From Neocallimastix lanati (nom. inval.) (taxonomy: Eukaryota; Neocallimastigomycota; Neocallimastigomycetes; Neocallimastigales; Neocallimastigaceae): a stretch of 60,000 nt of DNA. The stretch covers positions 64,001-124,000 of the forward strand of contig JACVTC010000025.1 in NCBI GenBank assembly GCA_016946835.1, given 5' to 3'. A program made the translations under genes and the position numbers. The notes beneath the pieces were generated by a model. That model did no database searches, was not told the origin of the DNA, and saw only the letters and a list, made by a program, of their open reading frames with translations. Below are positions 33,001 through 48,128 of this stretch, piece by piece. How positions within the stretch are numbered: position 1 is the first letter of the stretch; the number at the start of each line of letters is the position of its first letter.

Positions 33001-36000
33001 ACATTTTTTATTAATAAATTACTTTTAAATAAATAATATTTAATATATAATTATGTTTTGTTATTTTTATTTATAAAAAACTGTAATTACTTTTTAAGAA
33101 TTAATTAATAATATAAAATATTAAATAAATAAATAACGTGAGTATCATAATTTATGTACATTTCTCATTAAATATATTTTTTATTATATATAAAATATAT
33201 TCATTTATTGACTAAAATAAAAATGATGAATAATGAAAATGCTAAAAAATTAAATTTATCTTTGAAATTTTGAAAGTTTCAATATATTATATTAATAAAT
33301 TTCTTTTAAATAAATAATATTTAATATTTAATTATGTTTTGTTATTTTTATTTATAAAAAACTGTAATTAATTTTTAAGAATTAATTAATTATATAAAAT
33401 ATTAAATAAATAAATAACGTGAGTATCATAATTTATGTACATTTCTCATTAAATATATTTTTTATTATATATAAAATATATTCATTTATTGACTAAAATA
33501 AAAATGATGAATAATGAAAATGCTAAAAAATTAAATTTATCTTTGAAATTTTGAAAGTTTCAACATTTTTTATTAATAAATTACTTTTAAATAAATAATA
33601 TTTAATATTTAATTATGTTTTGTTATTTTTATTTATAAAAAACTGTAATTAATTTTTAAGAATTAATTAATTATATAAAATATTAAATAAATAAATAACG
33701 TGAGTATCATAATTTATGTACATTTCTCATTAAATATATTTTTTATTATATATAAAATATATTCATTTATTGACTAAAATAAAAATGATGAATAATGAAA
33801 ATGCTAAAAAATTAAATTTATCTTTGAAATTTTGAAAGTTTCAACATTTTTTATTAATAAATTACTTTTAAATAAATAATATTTAATATATAATTATGTT
33901 TTGTTATTTTTATTTATAAAAAACTGTAATTACTTTTTAAGAATTAATTAATAATATAAAATATTAAATAAATAAATAACGTGAGTATCATAATTTATGT
34001 ACATTTCTCATTAAATATATTTTTTATTATATATAAAATATATTCATTTATTGACTAAAATAAAAATGATGAATAATGAAAATGCTAAAAAATTAAATTT
34101 ATCTTTGAAATTTTGAAAGTTTCAACATTTTTTATTAATAAATTACTTTTAAATAAATAATATTTAATATATAATTATGTTTTGTTATTTTTATTTATAA
34201 AAAACTGTAATTACTTTTTAAGAATTAATTAATAATATAAAATATTAAATAAATAAATAACGTGAGTATCATAATTTATGTACATTTCTCATTAAATATA
34301 TTTTTTATTATATATAAAATATATTAATTTATTGACTAAAATAGAAATGATGAATAATGAAAATGCTAAAAAATTAAATTTATCTTTGAAATTTTGAAAG
34401 TTTCAATATATTATATTAATAAATTCCTTTTGAATAAATAATATTTAATATATAATTATGTTTTGTTATTTTTATTTATAAAAAACTGTAATTACTTTTT
34501 AAGAATTAATTAATAATATAAAATATTAAATAAATAAATAACGTGAGTATCATAATTTATGTACATTTCTCATTAAATATATTTTTTATTATATATAAAA
34601 TATATTCATTTATTGACTAAAATAAAAATGATGAATAATGAAAATGCTAAAAAATTAAATTTATCTTTGAAATTTTGAAAGTTTCAATATATTATATTAA
34701 TAAATTTCTTTTAAATAAATAATATTTAATATTTAATTATGTTTTGTTATTTTTATTTATAAAAAACTGTAATTAATTTTTAAGAATTAATTAATTATAT
34801 AAAATATTAAATAAATAAATAACGTGAGTATCATAATTTATGTACATTTCTCATTAAATATATTTTTTATTATATATAAAATATATTCATTTATTGACTA
34901 AAATAAAAATGATGAATAATGAAAATGCTAAAAAATTAAATTTATCTTTGAAATTTTGAAAGTTTCAACATTTTTTATTAATAAATTACTTTTAAATAAA
35001 TAATATTTAATATTTAATTATGTTTTGTTATTTTTATTTATAAAAAACTGTAATTAATTTTTAAGAATTAATTAATTATATAAAATATTAAATAAATAAA
35101 TAACGTGAGTATCATAATTTATGTACATTTCTCATTAAATATATTTTTTATTATATATAAAATATATTCATTTATTGACTAAAATAAAAATGATGAATAA
35201 TGAAAATGCTAAAAAATTAAATTTATCTTTGAAATTTTGAAAGTTTCAACATTTTTTATTAATAAATTACTTTTAAATAAATAATATTTAATATATAATT
35301 ATGTTTTGTTATTTTTATTTATAAAAAACTGTAATTACTTTTTAAGAATTAATTAATAATATAAAATATTAAATAAATAAATAACGTGAGTATCATAATT
35401 TATGTACATTTCTCATTAAATATATTTTTTATTATATATAAAATATATTCATTTATTGACTAAAATAAAAATGATGAATAATGAAAATGCTAAAAAATTA
35501 AATTTATCTTTGAAATTTTGAAAGTTTCAACATTTTTTATTAATAAATTACTTTTAAATAAATAATATTTAATATATAATTATGTTTTGTTATTTTTATT
35601 TATAAAAAACTGTAATTACTTTTTAAGAATTAATTAATAATATAAAATATTAAATAAATAAATAACGTGAGTATCATAATTTATGTACATTTCTCATTAA
35701 ATATATTTTTTATTATATATAAAATATATTAATTTATTGACTAAAATAGAAATGATGAATAATGAAAATGCTAAAAAATTAAATTTATCTTTGAAATTTT
35801 GAAAGTTTCAACATTTTTTATTAATAAATTACTTTTAAATAAATAATATTTAATATTTAATTATGTTTTGTTATTTTTATTTATAAAAAACTGTAATTAA
35901 TTTTTAATAATTAATTAATTATATAAAATATTAAATAAATAAATAACGTGAGTATCATAATTTATGTACATTTCTCATTAAATATATTTTTTATTATATA

Positions 36001-39000
36001 TAAAATATATTAATTTATTGACTAAAATAGAAATGATGAATAATGAAAATGCTAAAAAATTAAATTTATCTTTGAAATTTTGAAAGTTTCAATATATTAT
36101 ATTAATAAATTCCTTTTGAATAAATAATATTTAATATATAATTATGTTTTGTTATTTTTATTTATAAAAAACTGTAATTACTTTTTAAGAATTAATTAAT
36201 AATATAAAATATTAAATAAATAAATAACGTGAGTATCATAATTTATGTACATTTCTCATTAAATATATTTTTTATTATATATAAAATATATTAATTTATT
36301 GACTAAAATAGAAATGATGAATAATGAAAATGCTAAAAAATTAAATTTATCTTTGAAATTTTGAAAGTTTCAACATTTTTTATTAATAAATTACTTTTAA
36401 ATAAATAATATTTAATATTTAATTATGTTTTGTTATTTTTATTTATAAAAAACTGTAATTAATTTTTAAGAATTAATTAATTATATAAAATATTAAATAA
36501 ATAAATAACGTGAGTATCATAATTTATGTACATTTCTCATTAAATATATTTTTTATTATATATAAAATATATTCATTTATTGACTAAAATAAAAATGATG
36601 AATAATGAAAATGCTAAAAAATTAAATTTATCTTTGAAATTTTGAAAGTTTCAACATTTTTTATTAATAAATTACTTTTAAATAAATAATATTTAATATA
36701 TAATTATGTTTTGTTATTTTTATTTATAAAAAACTGTAATTACTTTTTAAGAATTAATTAATAATATAAAATATTAAATAAATAAATAACGTGAGTATCA
36801 TAATTTATGTACATTTCTCATTAAATATATTTTTTATTATATATAAAATATATTCATTTATTGACTAAAATAAAAATGATGAATAATGAAAATGCTAAAA
36901 AATTAAATTTATCTTTGAAATTTTGAAAGTTTCAACATTTTTTATTAATAAATTACTTTTAAATAAATAATATTTAATATATAATTATGTTTTGTTATTT
37001 TTATTTATAAAAAACTGTAATTACTTTTTAAGAATTAATTAATAATATAAAATATTAAATAAATAAATAACGTGAGTATCATAATTTATGTACATTTCTC
37101 ATTAAATATATTTTTTATTATATATAAAATATATTCATTTATTGACTAAAATAAAAATGATGAATAATGAAAATGCTAAAAAATTAAATTTATCTTTGAA
37201 ATTTTGAAAGTTTCAATATATTATATTAATAAATTCCTTTTGAATAAATAATATTTGATATATAATTATGTTTTGTTATTTTTATTTATAAAAAACTGTA
37301 ATTACTTTTTAAGAATTAATTAATAATATAAAATATTAAATAAATAAATAACGTGAGTATCATAATTTATGTACATTTCTCATTAAATATATTTTTTATT
37401 ATATATAAAATATATTAATTTATTGACTAAAATAGAAATGATGAATAATGAAAATGCTAAAAAATTAAATTTATCTTTGAAATTTTGAAAGTTTCAACAT
37501 TTTTTATTAATAAATTACTTTTAAATAAATAATATTTAATATTTAATTATGTTTTGTTATTTTTATTTATAAAAAACTGTAATTAATTTTTAAGAATTAA
37601 TTAATTATATAAAATATTAAATAAATAAATAACGTGAGTATCATAATTTATGTACATTTCTCATTAAATATATTTTTTATTATATATAAAATATATTAAT
37701 TTATTGACTAAAATAAAAATGATGAATAATGAAAATGCTAAAAAATTAAATTTATCTTTGAAATTTTGAAAGTTTCAACATTTTTTATTAATAAATTACT
37801 TTTAAATAAATAATATTTAATATATAATTATGTTTTGTTATTTTTATTTATAAAAAACTGTAATTACTTTTTAAGAATTAATTAATAATATAAAATATTA
37901 AATAAATAAATAACGTGAGTATCATAATTTATGTACATTTCTCATTAAATATATTTTTTATTATATATAAAATATATTCATTTATTGACTAAAATAAAAA
38001 TGATGAATAATGAAAATGCTAAAAAATTAAATTTATCTTTGAAATTTTGAAAGTTTCAACATTTTTTATTAATAAATTACTTTTAAATAAATAATATTTA
38101 ATATATAATTATGTTTTGTTATTTTTATTTATAAAAAACTGTAATTACTTTTTAAGAATTAATTAATAATATAAAATATTAAATAAATAAATAACGTGAG
38201 TATCATAATTTATGTACATTTCTCATTAAATATATTTTTTATTATATATAAAATATATTAATTTATTGACTAAAATAGAAATGATGAATAATGAAAATGC
38301 TAAAAAATTAAATTTATCTTTGAAATTTTGAAAGTTTCAATATATTATATTAATAAATTCCTTTTGAATAAATAATATTTAATATATAATTATGTTTTGT
38401 TATTTTTATTTATAAAAAACTGTAATTACTTTTTAAGAATTAATTAATAATATAAAATATTAAATAAATAAATAACGTGAGTATCATAATTTATGTACAT
38501 TTCTCATTAAATATATTTTTTATTATATATAAAATATATTCATTTATTGACTAAAATAAAAATGATGAATAATGAAAATGCTAAAAAATTAAATTTATCT
38601 TTGAAATTTTGAAAGTTTCAACATTTTTTATTAATAAATTACTTTTAAATAAATAATATTTAATATATAATTATGTTTTGTTATTTTTATTTATAAAAAA
38701 CTGTAATTACTTTTTAAGAATTAATTAATAATATAAAATATTAAATAAATAAATAACGTGAGTATCATAATTTATGTACATTTCTCATTAAATATATTTT
38801 TTATTATATATAAAATATATTAATTTATTGACTAAAATAGAAATGATGAATAATGAAAATGCTAAAAAATTAAATTTATCTTTGAAATTTTGAAAGTTTC
38901 AATATATTATATTAATAAATTCCTTTTGAATAAATAATATTTAATATATAATTATGTTTTGTTATTTTTATTTATAAAAAACTGTAATTACTTTTTAAGA

Positions 39001-42000
39001 ATTAATTAATAATATAAAATATTAAATAAATAAATAACGTGAGTATCATAATTTATGTACATTTCTCATTAAATATATTTTTTATTATATATAAAATATA
39101 TTAATTTATTGACTAAAATAGAAATGATGAATAATGAAAATGCTAAAAAATTAAATTTATCTTTGAAATTTTGAAAGTTTCAATATATTATATTAATAAA
39201 TTCCTTTTGAATAAATAATATTTGATATATAATTATGTTTTGTTATTTTTATTTATAAAAAACTGTAATTACTTTTTAAGAATTAATTAATAATATAAAA
39301 TATTAAATAAATAAATAACGTGAGTATCATAATTTATGTACATTTCTCATTAAATATATTTTTTATTATATATAAAATATATTCATTTATTGACTAAAAT
39401 AAAAATGATGAATAATGAAAATGCTAAAAAATTAAATTTATCTTTGAAATTTTGAAAGTTTCAATATATTATATTAATAAATTCCTTTTGAATAAATAAT
39501 ATTTGATATATAATTATGTTTTGTTATTTTTATTTATAAAAAACTGTAATTACTTTTTAAGAATTAATTAATAATATAAAATATTAAATAAATAAATAAC
39601 GTGAGTATCATAATTTATGTACATTTCTCATTAAATATATTTTTTATTATATATAAAATATATTAATTTATTGACTAAAATAGAAATGATGAATAATGAA
39701 AATGCTAAAAAATTAAATTTATCTTTGAAATTTTGAAAGTTTCAACATTTTTTATTAATAAATTACTTTTAAATAAATAATATTTAATATTTAATTATGT
39801 TTTGTTATTTTTATTTATAAAAAACTGTAATTAATTTTTAAGAATTAATTAATTATATAAAATATTAAATAAATAAATAACGTGAGTATCATAATTTATG
39901 TACATTTCTCATTAAATATATTTTTTATTATATATAAAATATATTCATTTATTGACTAAAATAAAAATGATGAATAATGAAAATGCTAAAAAATTAAATT
40001 TATCTTTGAAATTTTGAAAGTTTCAACATTTTTTATTAATAAATTACTTTTAAATAAATAATATTTAATATTTAATTATGTTTTGTTATTTTTATTTATA
40101 AAAAACTGTAATTAATTTTTAAGAATTAATTAATTATATAAAATATTAAATAAATAAATAACGTGAGTATCATAATTTATGTACATTTCTCATTAAATAT
40201 ATTTTTTATTATATATAAAATATATTAATTTATTGACTAAAATAAAAATGATGAATAATGAAAATGCTAAAAAATTAAATTTATCTTTGAAATTTTGAAA
40301 GTTTCAATATATTATATTAATAAATTCCTTTTGAATAAATAATATTTGATATATAATTATGTTTTGTTATTTTTATTTATAAAAAACTGTAATTACTTTT
40401 TAAGAATTAATTAATAATATAAAATATTAAATAAATAAATAACGTGAGTATCATAATTTATGTACATTTCTCATTAAATATATTTTTTATTATATATAAA
40501 ATATATTAATTTATTGACTAAAATAGAAATGATGAATAATGAAAATGCTAAAAAATTAAATTTATCTTTGAAATTTTGAAAGTTTCAATATATTATATTA
40601 ATAAATTCCTTTTGAATAAATAATATTTAATATATAATTATGTTTTGTTATTTTTATTTATAAAAAACTGTAATTACTTTTTAAGAATTAATTAATAATA
40701 TAAAATATTAAATAAATAAATAACGTGAGTATCATAATTTATGTACATTTCTCATTAAATATATTTTTTATTATATATAAAATATATTAATTTATTGACT
40801 AAAATAGAAATGATGAATAATGAAAATGCTAAAAAATTAAATTTATCTTTGAAATTTTGAAAGTTTCAATATATTATATTAATAAATTCCTTTTGAATAA
40901 ATAATATTTGATATATAATTATGTTTTGTTATTTTTATTTATAAAAAACTGTAATTACTTTTTAAGAATTAATTAATAATATAAAATATTAAATAAATAA
41001 ATAACGTGAGTATCATAATTTATGTACATTTCTCATTAAATATATTTTTTATTATATATAAAATATATTAATTTATTGACTAAAATAGAAATGATGAATA
41101 ATGAAAATGCTAAAAAATTAAATTTATCTTTGAAATTTTGAAAGTTTCAATATATTATATTAATAAATTCCTTTTGAATAAATAATATTTAATATATAAT
41201 TATGTTTTGTTATTTTTATTTATAAAAAACTGTAATTACTTTTTAAGAATTAATTAATAATATAAAATATTAAATAAATAAATAACGTGAGTATCATAAT
41301 TTATGTACATTTCTCATTAAATATATTTTTTATTATATATAAAATATATTAATTTATTGACTAAAATAGAAATGATGAATAATGAAAATGCTAAAAAATT
41401 AAATTTATCTTTGAAATTTTGAAAGTTTCAATATATTATATTAATAAATTCCTTTTGAATAAATAATATTTGATATATAATTATGTTTTGTTATTTTTAT
41501 TTATAAAAAACTGTAATTACTTTTTAAGAATTAATTAATAATATAAAATATTAAATAAATAAATAACGTGAGTATCATAATTTATGTACATTTCTCATTA
41601 AATATATTTTTTATTATATATAAAATATATTCATTTATTGACTAAAATAAAAATAATGAATAATGAAAATGCTAAAAAATTAAATTTATCTTTGAAATTT
41701 TGAAAGTTTCAACATTTTTTATTAATAAATTACTTTTAAATAAATAATATTTAATATTTAATTATGTTTTGTTATTTTTATTTATAAAAAACTGTAATTA
41801 ATTTTTAAGAATTAATTAATTATATAAAATATTAAATAAATAAATAACGTGAGTATCATAATTTATGTACATTTCTCATTAAATATATTTTTTATTATAT
41901 ATAAAATATATTAATTTATTGACTAAAATAAAAATGATGAATAATGAAAATGCTAAAAAATTAAATTTATCTTTGAAATTTTGAAAGTTTCAACATTTTT

Positions 42001-45000
42001 TATTAATAAATTACTTTTAAATAAATAATATTTAATATATAATTATGTTTTGTTATTTTTATTTATAAAAAACTGTAATTACTTTTTAAGAATTAATTAA
42101 TAATATAAAATATTAAATAAATAAATAACGTGAGTATCATAATTTATGTACATTTCTCATTAAATATATTTTTTATTATATATAAAATATATTCATTTAT
42201 TGACTAAAATAAAAATGATGAATAATGAAAATGCTAAAAAATTAAATTTATCTTTGAAATTTTGAAAGTTTCAACATTTTTTATTAATAAATTACTTTTA
42301 AATAAATAATATTTAATATATAATTATGTTTTGTTTTTTTATTTATAAAAAACTGTAATTACTTTTTAAGAATTAATTAATAATATAAAATATTAAATAA
42401 ATAAATAACGTGAGTATCATAATTTATGTACATTTCTCATTAAATATATTTTTTATTATATATAAAATATATTAATTTATTGACTAAAATAGAAATGATG
42501 AATAATGAAAATGCTAAAAAATTAAATTTATCTTTGAAATTTTGAAAGTTTCAATATATTATATTAATAAATTCCTTTTGAATAAATAATATTTAATATA
42601 TAATTATGTTTTGTTATTTTTATTTATAAAAAACTGTAATTACTTTTTAAGAATTAATTAATAATATAAAATATTAAATAAATAAATAACGTGAGTATCA
42701 TAATTTATGTACATTTCTCATTAAATATATTTTTTATTATATATAAAATATATTCATTTATTGACTAAAATAAAAATGATGAATAATGAAAATGCTAAAA
42801 AATTAAATTTATCTTTGAAATTTTGAAAGTTTCAATATTTTATATTAATAAATTCCTTTTGAATAAATAATATTTAATATTTATTTATGTTTATATTTTT
42901 TATTTTTATAAAAACTTTAATTACTTTTTAAGAATTAATTAATAATATAAAATATTAAATAAATAAATAACGTGAGTATCATAATTTATGTACATTTCTC
43001 ATTAAATATATTTTTTATTATATATAAAATATATTCATTTATTGACTAAAATAAAAATGATGAATAATGAAAATGCTAAAAAATTAAATTTATCTTTGAA
43101 ATTTTGAAAGTTTCAATATTTTATATTAATAAATTCCTTTTGAATAAATAATATTTAATATTTATTTATGTTTTGTTATTTTTATTTATAAAAAACTGTA
43201 ATTACTTTTTAAGAATTAATTAATAATATAAAATATTAAATAAATAAATAACGTGAGTATCATAATTTATGTACATTTCTCATTAAATATATTTTTTATT
43301 ATATATAAAATATATTCATTTATTGACTAAAATAAAAATGATGAATAATGAAAATGCTAAAAAATTAAATTTATCTTTGAAATTTTGAAAGTTTCAATAT
43401 TTTATATTAATAAATTCCTTTTGAATAAATAATATTTAATATTTATTTATGTTTATATTTTTTATTTTTATAAAAACTTTAATTACTTTTTAAGAATTAA
43501 TTAATAATATAAAATATTAAATAAATAAATAACGTGAGTATCATAATTTATGTACATTTCTCATTAAATATATTTTTTATTATATATAAAATATATTCAT
43601 TTATTGACTAAAATAAAAATGATGAATAATGAAAATGCTAAAAAATTAAATTTATCTTTGAAATTTTGAAAGTTTCAACATTTTTTATTAATAAATTACT
43701 TTTAAATAAATAATATTTAATATATAATTATGTTTTGTTATTTTTATTTATAAAAAACTGTAATTACTTTTTAAGAATTAATTAATAATATAAAATATTA
43801 AATAAATAAATAACGTGAGTATCATACTTTATGTACATTTCTCATTAAATATATTTTTTATTATATATAAAATATATTAATTTATTGACTAAAATAGAAA
43901 TGATGAATAATGAAAATGCTAAAAAATTAAATTTATCTTTGAAATTTTGAAAGTTTCAATATTTTATATTAATAAATTACTTTTAAATAAATAATATTTA
44001 ATATATAATTATGTTTTGTTATTTTTATTTATAAAAAACTGTAATTAATTTTTAAGAATTAATTAATTATATAAAATATTAAATAAATAAATAACGTGAG
44101 TATCATAATTTATGTACATTTCTCATTAAATATATTTTTTATTATATATAAAATATATTAATTTATTGACTAAAATAAAAATGATGAATAATGAAAATGC
44201 TAAAAAATTAAATTTATCTTTGAAATTTTGAAAGTTTCAATATTTTATATTAATAAATTCCTTTTGAATAAATAATATTTAATATTAATTTATGTTTATA
44301 TTTTTTATTTTTATAAAAACTTTAATTACTTTTTAAGAATTAATTAATAATATAAAATATTAAATAAATAAATAACGTGAGTATCATAATTTATGTACAT
44401 TTCTCATTAAATATATTTTTTATTATATATAAAATATATTAATTTATTGACTAAAATAGAAATGATGAATAATGAAAATGCTAAAAAATTAAATTTATCT
44501 TTGAAATTTTGAAAGTTTCAATATTTTATATTAATAAATTCCTTTTGAATAAATAATATTTGATATATAATTATGTTTTGTTATTTTTATTTATAAAAAA
44601 CTGTAATTACTTTTTAAGAATTAATTAATAATATAAAATATTAAATAAATAAATAACGTGAGTATCATAATTTATGTACATTTCTCATTAAATATATTTT
44701 TTATTATATATAAAATATATTCATTTATTGACTAAAATAAAAATGATGAATAATGAAAATGCTAAAAAATTAAATTTATCTTTGAAATTTTGAAAGTTTC
44801 AATATTTTATATTAATAAATTCCTTTTGAATAAATAATATTTAATATTTATTTATGTTTATATTTTTTATTTTTATAAAAACTTTAATTACTTTTTAAGA
44901 ATTAATTAATAATATAAAATATTAAATAAATAAATAACGTGAGTATCATACTTTATGTACATTTCTCATTAAATATATTTTTTATTATATATAAAATATA

Positions 45001-45935
45001 TTAATTTATTGACTAAAATAGAAATGATGAATAATGAAAATGCTAAAAAATTAAATTTATCTTTGAAATTTTGAAAGTTTCAATATTTTATATTAATAAA
45101 TTACTTTTAAATAAATAATATTTAATATATAATTATGTTTTGTTATTTTTATTTATAAAAAACTGTAATTAATTTTTAAGAATTAATTAATTATATAAAA
45201 TATTAAATAAATAAATAACGTGAGTATCATAATTTATGTACATTTCTCATTAAATATATTTTTTATTATATATAAAATATATTAATTTATTGACTAAAAT
45301 AAAAATGATGAATAATGAAAATGCTAAAAAATTAAATTTATCTTTGAAATTTTGAAAGTTTCAATATTTTATATTAATAAATTCCTTTTGAATAAATAAT
45401 ATTTAATATTTATTTATGTTTATATTTTTTATTTTTATAAAAACTTTAATTACTTTTTAAGAATTAATTAATAATATAAAATATTAAATAAATAAATAAC
45501 GTGAGTATCATAATTTATGTACATTTCTCATTAAATATATTTTTTATTATATATAAAATATATTAATTTATTGACTAAAATAGAAATGATGAATAATGAA
45601 AATGCTAAAAAATTAAATTTATCTTTGAAATTTTGAAAGTTTCAATATTTTATATTAATAAATTCCTTTTGAATAAATAATATTTGATATATAATTATGT
45701 TTTGTTATTTTTATTTATAAAAAACTGTAATTACTTTTTAAGAATTAATTAATAATATAAAATATTAAATAAATAAATAACGTGAGTATCATAATTTATG
45801 TACATTTCTCATTAAATATATTTTTTATTATATATAAAATATATTAATTTATTGACTAAAATAAAAATGATGAATAATGAAAATGCTAAAAAATTAAATT
45901 TATCTTTGAAATTTTGAAATTTTCAACATTTTATA
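30031..45935 (+). repeat. 281-bp satellite array, ~56 monomers
   Basis: Head-to-tail monomers with a nearly constant 281-bp period; AATAACGTGA starts occur at 30041, 30322, 30603, then (with AATTACGTGA) 30884, and 31165. Each contains AACGTGAGTATCATAATT, ATGTACATTTCTCATTAAAT, AAAATGATGAATAATGAAAA and TTTGAAATTTTGAAAGTTTC. About 56 full monomers plus a terminal partial. Variation is confined to a few positions: TTCATTTA/TTAATTTA, AAAAATG/AGAAATG, ACATTTTTTA/ATATATTATA/ATATTTTATA, TTACTTTTAA/TTCCTTTTGA, and AATTAC/AATTAA before TTTTTAAG. No coding potential, as the period is not a multiple of three. The array ends about half way through a monomer. Confidence 0.95.
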
Positions 45936-48128
45936 ATATAATTTTCTATTAATTTTTTTATTTTATATTTAAATCTGTTTTTTTATATACTTTATATATT
46001 TATATATAAATTACTATAAATATTTATATTTTATTTGTAACAAATTCATTTTACAAATATAAAAATAAAAATAAATAAAATTTAAAAATTCCTAAAGATA
46101 TAAAAATAGACATAGAAATAATAACTAAAAATTAAAGTAAAAATATAATATAACACTCAAATATATAGTAGTTTTCCTTCTATTCATTGAATTAATAAAT
46201 GTTAATTCTATACATAAAATTTTTGGTATCCAAGAATATACCAATTTTTTTTTATTAATGATGGATTTATTTAAGTATTATAATATACATTTGGTAATCC
46301 CTTCGACTTTGTAATAGTATTCCAAGTTGTATTTCTTCAAATAGTAAAATAAATTAAATTCTTTTATGAAATTGTTTATGCTTAGCTTTTCTCTTGCTAT
46401 TCATTCATTCGAAAACTTATACCATTTATTAACTCCGAGTATTAGGTATCCAAGATTTAAAATGATAAATATTTTTAAAAAAATGCTATTTTAAGAGTAT
46501 TTTTTAAATATATATATTTTTTTCATTATTTTATAATTTTATTTAGTTTTTTGTATGAACTTTTTATTGATTCTTATTTTTTTAAGTAATAATTTTCAAC
46601 AAATAGATTGTACAAAACAAAAGTAATATTATATAAAATATAATAATATTTATAACTTTTTGTAGTACATATAATAATTATAATATTTGTAATATTTAAT
46701 TTATTTAAGTTAAAATATTTATATTTTTATTAAATATTTAAAATTTCAGAAATTTTAATTTATCATACTTGCATAAATTGTATAAATAATTATATTACTA
46801 ATTTTATATTGTACTATTTTAATTTATTTATTATATATTTATATTATTTATTTTTTTTAATTTATTTAACATGATTAAATTACTTTATAATTTTATTATA
46901 TATTTATAAAAAATGATGATATAATAATATATTTTTATTCTTAAATCTATCTTTAAATATTAATAATAAAATTGCTAATTATTACAATTGTTATTAATAT
47001 ATCTTTTCAAAAAAAATAAAAAAATATAAGAAAAAAAATTATTTTCTTTTTTTTCTTAAAAAATTAATACAATAATTAAATAATAATACTAATTATAATA
47101 TTATTAATAATAATTGTAATGATTATACCAGTAATATTAATGTCAATAGTAATTATTCTTTCAATTTAAAATAAAAAATTTATTTATTAAATATTTTTTT
47201 AAGTATAAATATTTTAAAATTGATTTTATAAATATTTATAATAAAAATTAAGTAATAGATATAAATTTATTATATAAATTTTTTTATTACCGAAATAATA
47301 TTATTTTTTATAAAAATATAAAATAAATAATTCATAAACGTAAAAATTTAGTTTATATATAAAGAACTGAAATTAAAATAATTTTAATTTTTAAGTCCTA
47401 AATTAAAAAAATATACCTTATATTTAAATATTATATATATAATTTTTAATATAATTTTTTATTCTATTAAAAAGATAAATAAACATAAAAAATAAGAAAT
47501 AAATGTAAAATAAAAAAAAAGTTAATTATATATATAAAAAATATATCTACAATATTTTTTAATTTTTTTAATTTTAAAATATTTCAAAAAATTAAAATTT
47601 TTTTGAATTATTTTATTTTATTATTTCTAATAAAAAATAGTTGTTATTTATTTTTTTAAGCATTTAAATAATTAATTTTTCAGAAAAAATATAAATATTA
47701 TTGATAAATTAATACTATTAAGATATTTGATCAATAATTTAAATAAAATATAAAATATTGTATTATATTTAAATCTATATATATAAATTTTTTTTACTAT
47801 TTTAATTTAATTTAAATAGTAAAAAATAAATTTTTTTGATTGTTTTTTTATTTATTTTATTTAAATTTAGAGTTTATATTTAATTTAGTAATAATTAATA
47901 TATATTTAATAAAAAATATATATAAAACTTAAAATAGTTTAATAAATTTAACTATTAATTAAATATATTTTCAAAATATTATAGTTTAAAAAATAAAATA
48001 AATATTCATATTTAATATTTGTATTATTCTTTCAATCGTAAAATTTAATAAAATAAAGTAATCAATATTAATTATAAAAAAATATTTATTTGTATTAATA
48101 TATTTCATCAAGATAATTACATCAAAAA
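45936..48128. other. AT-rich gene-free stretch
   Basis: About 2.2 kb. A slightly GC-richer island at about 46140-46460 has two loosely similar segments ending in GGTATCCAAGA (about 46225 and 46445). No gene recognised; the rest is A/T-only. Confidence 0.5.

Noticed and set aside
30031-45935. CRISPR-like array
   Set aside because: Monomers are contiguous 281-bp satellites with no short repeat/unique spacer alternation, in a eukaryotic context.
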